DNA from: Planctomycetales bacterium | GTDB lineage: Bacteria; Planctomycetota; Planctomycetia; Isosphaerales; Isosphaeraceae | Direction: 5' to 3' | Assembly (NCBI GenBank): GCA_027435495.1 | Contig: DAHZZC010000162.1 | Span: forward strand, 1 to 8,292 | Length of the DNA stretch: 8,292 nucleotides | Part shown: in pieces, positions 1-7,320 of the stretch | How positions within the stretch are numbered: position 1 is the first letter of the stretch | Layout: each line of letters begins with the position of its first letter | The notes under the pieces: generated by a model | Database searches by the model: none | What the model was told of the DNA's origin: nothing | Seen by the model: only the letters and a program-made list of their open reading frames with translations | Position numbers and translations under genes: made by a program

Positions 1-968
1 GGGACCTCGCTCGCGGCGTCGAGCCGGGCCACCTGCTCTGGAGTCAGCTCCCAGCCGATCGCGCCGAGGTTCTGATGAAGTTGTCCCTCGTCCCGAGCCC
101 CCAGGATCGCCGAGCAGAGACCGGGACGCCGCAGCACCCAGTTGATCGCCACCTGCGGGATCGTCTTGTCGACCTCCTCCGCGATCGCCTACAGCGCGTC
201 AACGACCCGGAAGAGCAACTCATCCGGGACGCTCGGCCCGCCCGACATCGCCCCGGCGTGGCGCAGTCGGCTGGTCTCGGGCAGTGGTTGACCGCGTCGG
301 ATCTTTCCTGTCAGCCGGGCGAATCCCAGCGGGCTCCAGGCGAGCAGTCCGACCCCTTCGTCCAGCCCGAGCGGCATCAGCTCCCACTCGTAATCGCGGC
401 CGATCAGTGAGTAATACGCCTGGTGCGCCACGTATCGCGAGAGCCCGTACTCCTTCGAGATTGCCAGCGATTTCATCAAATGCCAACCCGAGAAGTTCGA
501 GCAGCCGATGTACCGGATCTTCCCGGCGCGCACCAGGTCATCGAGAGCCCGGAGTGTCTCCTCCACCGGTGTGCTCCGGTCGAAGGCGTGAAGCTGGTAA
601 AGGTCGATGTAATCCGTCCCGAGCCGCCGGAGGCTCCCCTCGACCGACCGAATCAAGTGATGCCGCGACGATCCGACGTCGTTCGGCCCCGGTCCGACTC
701 GAAACGCCGACTTTGTCGACACGATCACCCGGTCGCGACGCCCCGCGATCGCCCGTCCCAGGATCTCCTCGGCCTGGCCGGCCGAGTAGGCATCGGCCGA
801 GTCGAAGAGGGTCAGTCCGGCGTCGATGCAGAGATCGATCAGGCGGGTTGCCTCCTGGACGTCGGTCCGGCCGAAGCCGGCGAAGTCGCCCGCGCCGCCG
901 AACGTACCCGTTCCCAGGCCGAGGACCGGCACCGAGAACCCCGAGGCTCCGAGCCGTCGATATTCCAT
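1..968 (-). pseudogene. Aldo/keto reductase, interrupted by an in-frame TAG and cut by the window edge
   Basis: An NAD(P)H-dependent oxidoreductase of the aldo/keto reductase family (TIM barrel, cytoplasmic). The opening MEYRRLGASGFSVPVLGLGTG is typical. The catalytic tetrad is visible as D56, Y61 (FDSADAY), K86 (STK) and H127 (LYQLH). SNFSGW at 157-162 and LLAWSPLGFARLTGK at 208-222 are further family blocks. The ATG at 966-968 follows AGGGGAG (974-980) at 5 nt. The frame stops at codon 260 (TAG, 189-191), but the same frame continues for 62 codons to the window edge with unmistakable family sequence, including the C-terminal cofactor-binding motif GARDEGQLHQN (codons 290-300). The stop is therefore a nonsense change inside an otherwise intact gene, not the natural end. 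A 259-residue product would lack that motif and the last barrel elements, so it is probably inactive. The substrate cannot be told. A sequencing error or stop readthrough remain alternatives. Confidence 0.85.
189..191 (-). other. Premature amber codon in the aldo/keto reductase
   Basis: The minus strand reads GAC GCG CTG TAG GCG ATC GCG GAG, that is DAL-stop-AIAE. Homologous sequence lies on both sides in one frame, so a single base substitution (for example from CAG or GAG) is enough to explain it. Confidence 0.85.
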
Positions 969-997
969 GAAAGCTCCCCTGATCGCGCCGGCGACGT

Positions 998-1019
998 CCG
1001 CGGGACGGCCCGCCCGCGG
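998..1019. repeat. 7-bp GC-rich inverted repeat between the WD40 gene and the reductase
   Basis: CCGCGGG (998-1004) and CCCGCGG (1013-1019) are perfect inverse complements with an 8-nt loop. It lies 94 nt beyond the WD40 stop codon and 30 nt before the reductase start. There is no T-run on either side, so it is not a classical intrinsic terminator. It may be a leader hairpin. Confidence 0.3.
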
Positions 1020-1032
1020 CCCGCGCCGGGAT

Positions 1033-1062
1033 AGTTTAGGGGAGCCGAGTCGCCCGGATCAA
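1033..1062 (-). promoter_or_regulatory. Possible sigma-70-type promoter of the aldo/keto reductase
   Basis: On the minus strand TTGATC (1057-1062, 4 of 6 to TTGACA) and TAAACT (1033-1038, 4 of 6 to TATAAT) are 18 bp apart. They would start a transcript about 60 nt before the reductase ATG. The position fits, but the match is modest. Confidence 0.3.
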
Positions 1063-1113
1063 GGCCGTGAAAGGCCCGACGCTCAGGCGAATTCCGATCC
1101 CACCCGAGCAGGC

Positions 1114-2175
1114 TCAATCCGCGGGGAGGTCCCAGGTGCGGATGTCGTCGTCGCTCGCGGTTGCCAGCAGAGTGCGGCCGTCGGGCGTGAAGGTGACGCC
1201 CGTGAGGCTCTCGGCCCCGGCGTCGAGTCGCCACCGCTGGCGACCGGTCCCCGCGTCGAGGAGGTACGCGAGGCCGTCGGAGCCGGCGGCGGCCAGGGTC
1301 TGGCTGTCGGGAGAGAAGGCCAGTCCCCGGCTCGGTAACGGGCCGCAATTGGCCTCCATCACCGTGGTGCCGGTGGCGAGATCCCAGTTGCGGATCGATA
1401 TCGGGTCACCCATTGAGGCCGCCAGCCGTCGGCTGTCGGGAGAAAAGGCCAGGGCGTACACTGCTCCGGACACGGGAAAGAGCCGATGGCGCGGCTGGTC
1501 GCCAGTCAGGTCCCAGACGATAACGGGTCCTTCCCGGCCGTGCCTTGCCCCGGCCAGCGACCGACCATCGGGCGACATCGCCAGGCGCCAGACCGGCTGG
1601 CCGGCCTCTCGCAGGACCATCCGCGGGCGATGGGCCTCCAGATCCCAGACGATGACCTCGTCGGTGGGCGAACACGCGACCGCCAGCGCCTTGCCGTCGG
1701 GCGTGAACCGCAGGTCGCAGGCCCTCTGGATAGGGATTGCCGTCGGATGCCCAGGACTTCCCCGATCGAGGTCAAAGATCAAGATGTCGTCCGCGAGGCG
1801 GCCGACAGCAAGGCGTCGGCCGTCGGGCGAGAAGGCCAGGGACCTCGCGCGGCCCTCGACCTCCAGCCGGCGCGGGGCGGGTTTGCCCTCGAAGATCGGT
1901 CGGACCACGACCCGATGCTGCTCGTCGATCGAGGCTGCCCAACGCGCGGCCGGGTCGATCGCCGTGTGGATGATCAGTCCCTTCGGCCGCCCGGCGGAGC
2001 GCCGCATCGGCAGGTCGCCGGGAGTCTCGATCCACGGGCCGACCCACGGGAGCACGGCCGTCAGGGTGAGGAGCAGCCCGACTCTCGTCGACGTCAGCAG
2101 CCGGGCCCGCGGCCTTCCGCTCCGATCCCGGCGCGGCCTGGACGCGATCTCTTGACCTGCCTCAACGCCTTGCAT
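1114..2175 (-). CDS. Membrane-anchored seven-bladed WD40 repeat protein
   Basis: A 353-residue protein: a basic N-terminus (RPRRDRSGRPRAR, 13-25), one hydrophobic segment (about 26-49, through LLLTLTAVLPWVG) and then only WD40 repeats. Blade hairpins recur every 42-44 residues at about 73 (degenerate, IDPAARWAA), 115 (FSPDG), 157 (FTPDG), 201 (SPDG), 244 (FSPDS), 287 (FSPDS) and 329 (FTPDG), each followed by a WDL-like strand. Seven units make one closed propeller, and the chain ends at WDLPAD just after blade seven. The positive-inside rule predicts that the propeller faces outside the cytoplasmic membrane. An uncleaved anchor seems likelier than a signal peptide, because no clear cleavage site follows. 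The ATG is preceded by GGAGGGA (2183-2189) at 7 nt. No catalytic domain is seen; propellers of this kind are binding scaffolds. The ligand is unknown. Being next to a kinase with the same blade type suggests a shared pathway. Confidence 0.9.
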   Translation of the reverse strand: MQGVEAGQEIASRPRRDRSGRPRARLLTSTRVGLLLTLTAVLPWVGPWIETPGDLPMRRSAGRPKGLIIHTAIDPAARWAASIDEQHRVVVRPIFEGKPAPRRLEVEGRARSLAFSPDGRRLAVGRLADDILIFDLDRGSPGHPTAIPIQRACDLRFTPDGKALAVACSPTDEVIVWDLEAHRPRMVLREAGQPVWRLAMSPDGRSLAGARHGREGPVIVWDLTGDQPRHRLFPVSGAVYALAFSPDSRRLAASMGDPISIRNWDLATGTTVMEANCGPLPSRGLAFSPDSQTLAAAGSDGLAYLLDAGTGRQRWRLDAGAESLTGVTFTPDGRTLLATASDDDIRTWDLPAD

Positions 2176-2266
2176 CGCGGAATCCCTCCATACGACGAGC
2201 GCGGACCCTTCGGGATCGGCCCGATGGGCGGCTCGACCGGTTCACCGGCCCGGGAATATCCGAACG

Positions 2267-2290
2267 CCCCCGATCCTGAGGGGTCGGGGG
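2267..2290. repeat. Strong GC hairpin in the WD40 leader
   Basis: CCCCCGA (2267-2273) pairs perfectly with TCGGGGG (2284-2290). Three further pairs inside (one a wobble) leave a four-base TGAG loop, giving a 10-bp stem. There is no T-run after it on either strand. It could slow or end transcription coming from the kinase gene, or be a leader structure of the WD40 mRNA. Confidence 0.4.
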
Positions 2291-2326
2291 GTGGTCACGA
2301 GATGGGTTTGGGAAAAGGCTCGCTTC

Positions 2327-2398
2327 GAGGCGAGATGCGATCGCAATCGGTCCCGCGTTCGCGGGCTTCGATCGGATCTCGCGGGAGACCCTCGCCTC
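2327..2398. repeat. Nested inverted repeats with a 10-bp palindrome
   Basis: GAGGCGAG (2327-2334) and CTCGCCTC (2391-2398) are perfect 8-bp inverse complements. Between them lie the perfect palindrome TGCGATCGCA (2336-2345) and a tight hairpin CCCGC-GTTC-GCGGG (2352-2365). The whole could fold as a branched structure or act as protein-binding dyads. The role is unknown. Confidence 0.4.
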
Positions 2399-2456
2399 AC
2401 GCAACCGGGCGGCCCCGACGCCCCTGTTCCGGGACGATCGCCCTGCCACATGTTTT

Positions 2457-2480
2457 ACGGGTCGAGATGTTTCGGCCCGT
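2457..2480. repeat. 9-bp inverted repeat beyond the kinase gene
   Basis: ACGGGTCGA (2457-2465) and TCGGCCCGT (2472-2480) are inverse complements with one T/G mismatch around a 6-nt loop. The mismatch is a G-U wobble in plus-strand RNA and a C-A mismatch in minus-strand RNA. On the minus strand it lies 57 nt after the kinase stop and is followed by AAAACA, not a T-run. Confidence 0.35.
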
Positions 2481-2500
2481 ATGATATCCCCCAGGAGTAA

Positions 2501-2528
2501 GACTGCGCGCGGCCGGTCGTTCGGGACA
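2501..2528 (-). promoter_or_regulatory. ECF-promoter-like element, copy A (upstream of the WD40 gene)
   Basis: The minus strand reads TGTCCCGA-N10-GCGCGCAGTC. It shares 18 fixed bases at identical spacing with the element directly before the sigma gene (7321-7348). TGTCCCGA and AGTC are 16 bp apart, which is the layout of ECF promoters (compare TGTCACA and CGTC for ECF41-type promoters). It starts 8 nt beyond the kinase stop and points toward the WD40 gene. Function is inferred. It could instead be half of a direct repeat bracketing the sigma-kinase unit. Confidence 0.4.
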
Positions 2529-2536
2529 GGCCTGGG

Positions 2537-5500
2537 TCAATGGAGCGGCGCGAAGAGATCGACGGGGAGTTCGCTCGGTGGGCCGGCGAGGATGGCCTCG
2601 GCCTCGGCGCGGAAGGCGGATAGCTCTCGGGCCTGGCTGTTCAGCAGGGATTTCTGGGACCTGATCCAGGCGACCGCTCGATTGAAGTCGGCCCGGGCGC
2701 GGTCGGCCTGGCCCAGACGGTGGCGAGCCATCGCCAGGAAGAACAGGTCGAAGGGGTCGGACAGGCCGAGCCCGGCGGCCAGGCTCCGCTCCAGGACCGG
2801 GATCGCCTCGGCGGGCCGGCCGTCTCGATACAGGGCGACGCCGAGCGTGTTGAGGTACGTCGATTTGAGGGGTTCGACGGCGACGGCGCGCCGGGCGTGG
2901 TCGACGGCCTCGGCGCGGGCCCGGCGTGGAGCCCGGGTCGCGAGCTGCCAGGCCAGCGTATTTCGGGCCTCGGCGAGGCTCGGATAGCGGACGATGATCC
3001 GGCGGAAGGCCGCGATCGCCTCGTCGGTCCGCCCGGCTCCCTCGATCGCTTGCGCCTCGCGGAACAACGACCATGCTTCCTCGTCGATCCCAGTGAACGG
3101 CCCAAGGTCGACGCTGACCTTCAGCGGGCCGATCGCGGAACCTGGCCCGGCGTCCGGGATCGGCGGTGCCTCCCAGTCGAGCCCCAACTCGGCGAGTTGC
3201 GATCGGATCGCGCGGAGGTCCCAGACGTGGACGCAGTGATTCTTCCGGTCGCGGGACGTCGTCACCAGGTGCGCGCCGCTGGGGCTGAGAGTCGTCCCCC
3301 ACACGTTGGCGAGGTCGGGGCTTTCGAGTCGGGCCAGGGCCTTCCCCGTGGCGAACTCGACCAGGCGGAGGATTCGCCCCGGCTCGATGACGACCGTGAT
3401 CCGCCCGTCGTCGGAGAACCACGAGCCGCACTCGGGCGACGGCAATCGCTCGCGCCAGGTGTCGACCTCCCAGAACCTGGAGCGGGGGCTCGTTGTCACC
3501 AGCCATCGGCCGTCGGGCGTGAAGGCGACGTTGGCGCCGTCGGCGATCGGGAGGTCGGCCGCCTTCGAGCCGTCGGCGATCCGCCAGACCTGCGCGCCCC
3601 GGGCGGAGACGTGGGTGCCGGTCGCGAGGTATCGGCCGTCGGGGCTAACGGCGACCGATCGGCAATCGTCGAGCGGGCCGACGGCGAAGGTCCGGTCGGG
3701 AGTCGTGACGACGGCGTGGTTCCTGAGGGCCGCGGCGACGATCCGCCCGGATCGGTCCAGGGCCATCCCGCCGTGGGTAGCCGGCAGCGGGAGCCGGCGC
3801 GGCGGGCCGATGGCCAGCTCGCTCCTCGACTCGTCGAGCCGGACCGACCAGCGCCGGCCGCCGGCGGAGCCGTTGGTCAGAAGGTCGCCGCTGGGGTCGA
3901 ACCGGGCGTGCCAGGCCAGGCCGATCGGCAGCAGGGCCAGCTCGCGACCGTCGGCCAGGTCCCAGAGGATCACGCCGTAGCTCGTCCCGACGGCCAGGAT
4001 CCGGCCCTCCTTGCGGATCGAGGGGTTGCCATAGTCCATCGGGACACGCGAGGCGCGGGCGAAGGCCCGGTGCTCGCGGCCTGGCTCGACCCGGTAAGGC
4101 GTCAGCCGGTCAACGAGCAAGACGCCGATCCGCCCGTCACGGGAGAACCGCGGCTCGCTGGCGCCGGTGAGGCTTAACAGCGGGCGCCCCAGCGCGGTGT
4201 CCCAGAGCCGAAGCTGGCTCTCGAAACCGTTGCTCGCCATCAGGAGCCCGGAAGGATGGAAGTCGGCCTTCAGACCGCCGGGGTCGTGTCCCTCGGCCGT
4301 GGCGCGCGGGTTGCCGGTCTCGGTGTCCCAGAGGTCGACCTTGCCGTCGAAGCGGGCGGTGGCGAGCGTCCGGCCGTCGGGGCTCCAGGCGAGATAGTCG
4401 ACACTGACGCGCAGGGGGAACGAGCGGATCGGGTGGTCGGGATCCGCGCCGAAGATCCGGCAGGTCGGCGGGGTTGTTGCGTCATCCACGGCGGCGATCC
4501 GGGCACCGTCGAGGCGGTAAGTGGCTCGGACGAGGTGGCCGGAGAACCTGTGGACGAGCCGGCCTGTCTCCAGGTCGTACTCGCCGAGCGAACCCTCGCC
4601 GACGAGGATGCGCCGCGAGTCGGGGCGGAAGTCGGCCTGCATCCCGACCGGGCCGGGCACGGTGAGGACCTCGGCGCCCCGGGCGATCTCCCAGACCCTC
4701 AGATCGCGGCCGGTGTAGTTGTCGCTGGCGAGGTATCGGCCGTCGGAGCTGAACTGCAACATCCAGATGTCGCGGTCGCCCCGGGCGCGGAAGCGGGCGA
4801 TCTCTCGATCGTCCCGGGCGTCGCGGACGAGGATCGTCCTGTCGTGGTCGCGGACGGCGTAGCGGGCCATCTCACGGTCAAATCCGAACTGGATCGAGCC
4901 CGGCGGTAAGCTGATGGAGCGGCCCTCGGGGCGAAGGTCGGGCAGGGCCATTGCGGCGATCGCCTCGTCGCGAAGCCGGCCGAGATCGGAGGCGGGGAGG
5001 CCCAGCTCCCGGGCGATCGTCGCCGCCTCCCGGATGGACTTCAGCGCCTCGAACCGCTGACCGGGCCGACGGCTCAGGCGGGTTCCGCGCGCCTCGGCGA
5101 TCAGGGCGTTGAAGAGGTTCTTCCGCGTCGCGCGCTCGGCGTCGCGGGTCCGGCTCACCTGGTCGCGCAGCACCAGAGCGCTCCAGGTCGAGCCGACGGC
5201 CAGGACGATCGTGAGGGCCGCCGCCGCCGAGCAGGCACCGGCGAGCTTCGGGTCGCGCTTGCACCAGCGCCAGAACTGCTCGGCGATCGAGATCGGCCGC
5301 GACCGGATCGGCCGACCATCGACGAACCGCCGTAGCTCGGCGGCCATCTCGCTGGCCGAGACAAATCGGTCCTTCGGGTCGCGTGCCATCGCCTTGAGGA
5401 TGATCGTCTCCAGGTCGCGCGGGATCTGGCGGTCGATCTCCCGCGGCGGGGCCGTCGCGCCCTCTCGAATCCGCTCCATCAGACTGATTCGGTCCTTCTC

Positions 5501-6691
5501 CTCGAACGGCGGACGGAGTGTCGCCAGCTCGTAGAGGGTCGCGCCCAGCGAGTAGACATCGGCCGCCCGGATCGATGTCCCGCGGAGCCGCTCGGGCGCC
5601 ATGTACCTGAGTGTTCCGACCAGCTCGTGCGACTGGGTCAGGTCGGCGCTCTCTTCCAGCTTCGCCAGGCCGAAGTCGGTTACCCAGGCGTTACCCGTCG
5701 CGTCGAGAAGAAGGTTCGACGGCTTGATGTCGCGGTGGAGGACGTTGCGGCGATGGGCGTATTCGAGCGCCTCGGCGACCTGCGCCGCGAGCCGGGCCAC
5801 CTCGCGGAAGTATCGAGGCGCCCGGCCGATGAACGAGCTGGTGGCCGACGAGTCCAGGGCCTTGTCCCTCTCGGCAACCTCGATCCCCTCGCTCGCCGAC
5901 AGAGCGAGAATCGGGGCGGTGATCTCGGAATCGTGACCATCGGACGGGACGGCGAAGGTCCCCTCTGAGACGTCGTAGGTGCCCCGGCCCGTGCCGATGG
6001 CCGCCCTGGCGAACGGATGGGACGTGCCGAGCGGCGGGTCGAAACGACCGGTGAACAGGCCGCGGGCGGCGGCCTGGGCCTCGATGGCGTCGGGTGCCCT
6101 GTCCTCGGAGCGAAGGCGGCGGAGGTCGTCGAGGACGAGGTCGAGCGATCGGCCGCGGATAAGCGGCATTGCATAGTAGCAGACGCCGCTGTGTTCGCCG
6201 TAGTCGAAGACGCCGACGATGTTGGTGTGATGCAGCCCGGCGGCGAGCCGGGCCTCGGCGATGAACCGGTCGAGAAACCTCGGCTCGCCACGGAACCGAG
6301 GGTGAATCACCTTGATCGCGACCCGGCTGCGAAGCGACTGATGCTCGGCCTCGTAGACGACGCCCATCCCGCCGCCGCCAATCCTTCCGTGGAGTCGGTA
6401 GTCGCCGAGCCGCCCAGGCGATGGAGCGGTGTCATCGTCGCCGGACGGCCGCTCTCCCGATGGCGAGGGCATCTCGCCCCCAACCCCGCCGGCGCCTCCG
6501 ACCTGCTCCAGCTCGACCAGGGCCGGCAGAAGCTCGAGGATTGGCCCAGCCAGATCGGGGTGGCGGGTCACCAGGTCGGTCAGGCCCGGCCGCTCGCCCC
6601 GGCGATACCGCGCCAGGAACGATTCGATCACCGGCCCGAGCCTTTCGTCGATCGAGGAGACGGCCTCGATCGGATCGTGCCCCCGGCTCAT
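2537..6691 (-). CDS. Membrane-spanning Ser/Thr protein kinase with double WD40 propeller and C-terminal TPRs
   Basis: 1384 residues. An N-terminal helical segment common in planctomycete kinases (15-63, IESFLARYRRGERPG...ILELLPALVELE) precedes a Hanks-type kinase domain (about 98-456). Visible motifs are the glycine loop GRIGGGGMG (102-110), K127 (VAIK), E146, H319-R320-D321 with K323 and N326, D339-F-G and A365-P-E, so it should be active. About 100 Ser/Thr-rich residues (195-294) are inserted before helix alphaE. A basic FWRWCKRDPK (473-482) leads into one membrane segment (about 483-507). Then come a linker (518-590), 14 WD40 units (about 600-1160) and four TPR-like repeats (about 1205-1345). 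The kinase should lie in the cytoplasm and the sensor outside. The ATG at 6689-6691 overlaps the sigma stop (ATGA) and follows GGGAG (6700-6704) at 8 nt, implying translational coupling. The open frame extends upstream to 7363, but that part is a shadow of the sigma gene. The signal and substrates are unknown. Confidence 0.96.
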   Translation of the reverse strand: MSRGHDPIEAVSSIDERLGPVIESFLARYRRGERPGLTDLVTRHPDLAGPILELLPALVELEQVGGAGGVGGEMPSPSGERPSGDDDTAPSPGRLGDYRLHGRIGGGGMGVVYEAEHQSLRSRVAIKVIHPRFRGEPRFLDRFIAEARLAAGLHHTNIVGVFDYGEHSGVCYYAMPLIRGRSLDLVLDDLRRLRSEDRAPDAIEAQAAARGLFTGRFDPPLGTSHPFARAAIGTGRGTYDVSEGTFAVPSDGHDSEITAPILALSASEGIEVAERDKALDSSATSSFIGRAPRYFREVARLAAQVAEALEYAHRRNVLHRDIKPSNLLLDATGNAWVTDFGLAKLEESADLTQSHELVGTLRYMAPERLRGTSIRAADVYSLGATLYELATLRPPFEEKDRISLMERIREGATAPPREIDRQIPRDLETIILKAMARDPKDRFVSASEMAAELRRFVDGRPIRSRPISIAEQFWRWCKRDPKLAGACSAAAALTIVLAVGSTWSALVLRDQVSRTRDAERATRKNLFNALIAEARGTRLSRRPGQRFEALKSIREAATIARELGLPASDLGRLRDEAIAAMALPDLRPEGRSISLPPGSIQFGFDREMARYAVRDHDRTILVRDARDDREIARFRARGDRDIWMLQFSSDGRYLASDNYTGRDLRVWEIARGAEVLTVPGPVGMQADFRPDSRRILVGEGSLGEYDLETGRLVHRFSGHLVRATYRLDGARIAAVDDATTPPTCRIFGADPDHPIRSFPLRVSVDYLAWSPDGRTLATARFDGKVDLWDTETGNPRATAEGHDPGGLKADFHPSGLLMASNGFESQLRLWDTALGRPLLSLTGASEPRFSRDGRIGVLLVDRLTPYRVEPGREHRAFARASRVPMDYGNPSIRKEGRILAVGTSYGVILWDLADGRELALLPIGLAWHARFDPSGDLLTNGSAGGRRWSVRLDESRSELAIGPPRRLPLPATHGGMALDRSGRIVAAALRNHAVVTTPDRTFAVGPLDDCRSVAVSPDGRYLATGTHVSARGAQVWRIADGSKAADLPIADGANVAFTPDGRWLVTTSPRSRFWEVDTWRERLPSPECGSWFSDDGRITVVIEPGRILRLVEFATGKALARLESPDLANVWGTTLSPSGAHLVTTSRDRKNHCVHVWDLRAIRSQLAELGLDWEAPPIPDAGPGSAIGPLKVSVDLGPFTGIDEEAWSLFREAQAIEGAGRTDEAIAAFRRIIVRYPSLAEARNTLAWQLATRAPRRARAEAVDHARRAVAVEPLKSTYLNTLGVALYRDGRPAEAIPVLERSLAAGLGLSDPFDLFFLAMARHRLGQADRARADFNRAVAWIRSQKSLLNSQARELSAFRAEAEAILAGPPSELPVDLFAPLH

Positions 6692-7311
6692 ATCCAGTTC
6701 TCCCGCGAGCCTCCGGGCATCGCCGAGAGGGTGTCCTTTAGCCGCGCCAGCGCCCGGAGGTGCCGCTTGGTCGCCGCCGATTCGTTCAGGCCGAGTACCT
6801 GGGCGCACTCGCGATTGGTGAGCTGCTCGAAGTGCCGAAGCGCCAGGATTTCGCGATCGACCGGGTCCATCGCGTCGAGCGACTCCTGGAGCCGGCGCTT
6901 CCGCTCGGCCCGGATCGCCGCCTCGCTGGCGCGAGACTCTCGGCCGAGGAGCCGTTCGGCCAGGGCCGCCGAGGTCGTCCCCTGCGGAGCGACGGCGTGC
7001 ATCGAGACCTCCCGTCCCACGTCGCGCGCCTTGGTGCCAAGCTGCTTCCGATAGGCGATCTGCAACTGCTGGAGAACCAGGAACCGCAGCCAGAGGAACG
7101 GTGGCATCGGGTCGTCCTGCCGCTCGTAATCGTCGCGGCGGCCGGTCGCCTCGAGGTATGCCTCCTGGATCACGTCGGAAGGGTCGATCCGCCCGCGTAG
7201 CCGACGATCCAGCCGGAGCGTCACCATCCGCCGGAGGCGACCCCGATGGGTCGCCAGCAGCGCCCCCCAGTCGGGGCCGATGCCTGGGTTGTCGGATCCG
7301 TTGGTCTCCAT
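6688..7311 (-). CDS. ECF-type RNA polymerase sigma factor, kinase-linked planctomycete group
   Basis: 207 residues. Region 2 spans about 16-92, with RLRRMVTLRLDRRLRGRIDPSDVIQEAYLEA (24-54) and the core-binding and -10 helices through WLRFLVLQQLQIAYRKQLG. A charged linker (93-138) leads to region 4 (139-195), with LDAMDPVDREILALRHFEQLTNRECAQVLGL and a helix-turn-helix at about 164-188 for -35 recognition. It directs core polymerase to specific promoters. ECF groups genomically linked to Ser/Thr kinases are known in Planctomycetes, and this arrangement fits: the kinase follows with a 4-nt overlap and no anti-sigma gene is present. The ATG at 7309-7311 has no Shine-Dalgarno sequence in AGTCGATTTTCTT, although other genes here have good ones. 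The next ATG (codon 29) would cut region 2, so I keep this start and suspect a leaderless mRNA. The σ2.2 acidic patch reads DPSD (43-46) rather than DAED. Confidence 0.94.
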   Translation of the reverse strand: METNGSDNPGIGPDWGALLATHRGRLRRMVTLRLDRRLRGRIDPSDVIQEAYLEATGRRDDYERQDDPMPPFLWLRFLVLQQLQIAYRKQLGTKARDVGREVSMHAVAPQGTTSAALAERLLGRESRASEAAIRAERKRRLQESLDAMDPVDREILALRHFEQLTNRECAQVLGLNESAATKRHLRALARLKDTLSAMPGGSRENWI

Positions 7312-7320
7312 AAGAAAATC

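Larger units (their letters stand above)
2176..2536. other. 361-bp structured intergenic region
   Basis: No gene is seen here on either strand. It separates the kinase stop from the WD40 gene start. It holds, in minus-strand order, an ECF-promoter-like element (2501-2528), an inverted repeat at 2457-2480, a nested set of dyads at 2327-2398 and a strong hairpin at 2267-2290, and ends in the WD40 ribosome binding site. If transcription starts at the first element, the WD40 mRNA would have a structured leader of about 320 nt. Confidence 0.6.

Noticed and set aside
1067..2484. Long plus-strand open frames opposite the WD40 gene (362 and 332 codons)
   Set aside because: Antisense shadows of repeated WD40 codons, rich in Arg/Ser/Pro. 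No family is recognised.
2480..2498. Plus-strand promoter-like TATGAT (2480-2485) followed by AGGAG (about 2493-2497)
   Set aside because: No good -35, and the only frame it could drive runs antisense through the kinase gene.
4039..4046. TCGGGACA inside the kinase gene
   Set aside because: The half-site lacks its partner block at the right spacing and lies in coding sequence, so it is a chance match.
2720..4177. Long plus-strand open frame of 485 codons opposite the kinase
   Set aside because: High-GC antisense shadow of the WD40/TPR coding sequence. It has no recognisable domain, and the opposite strand has clear motifs throughout.
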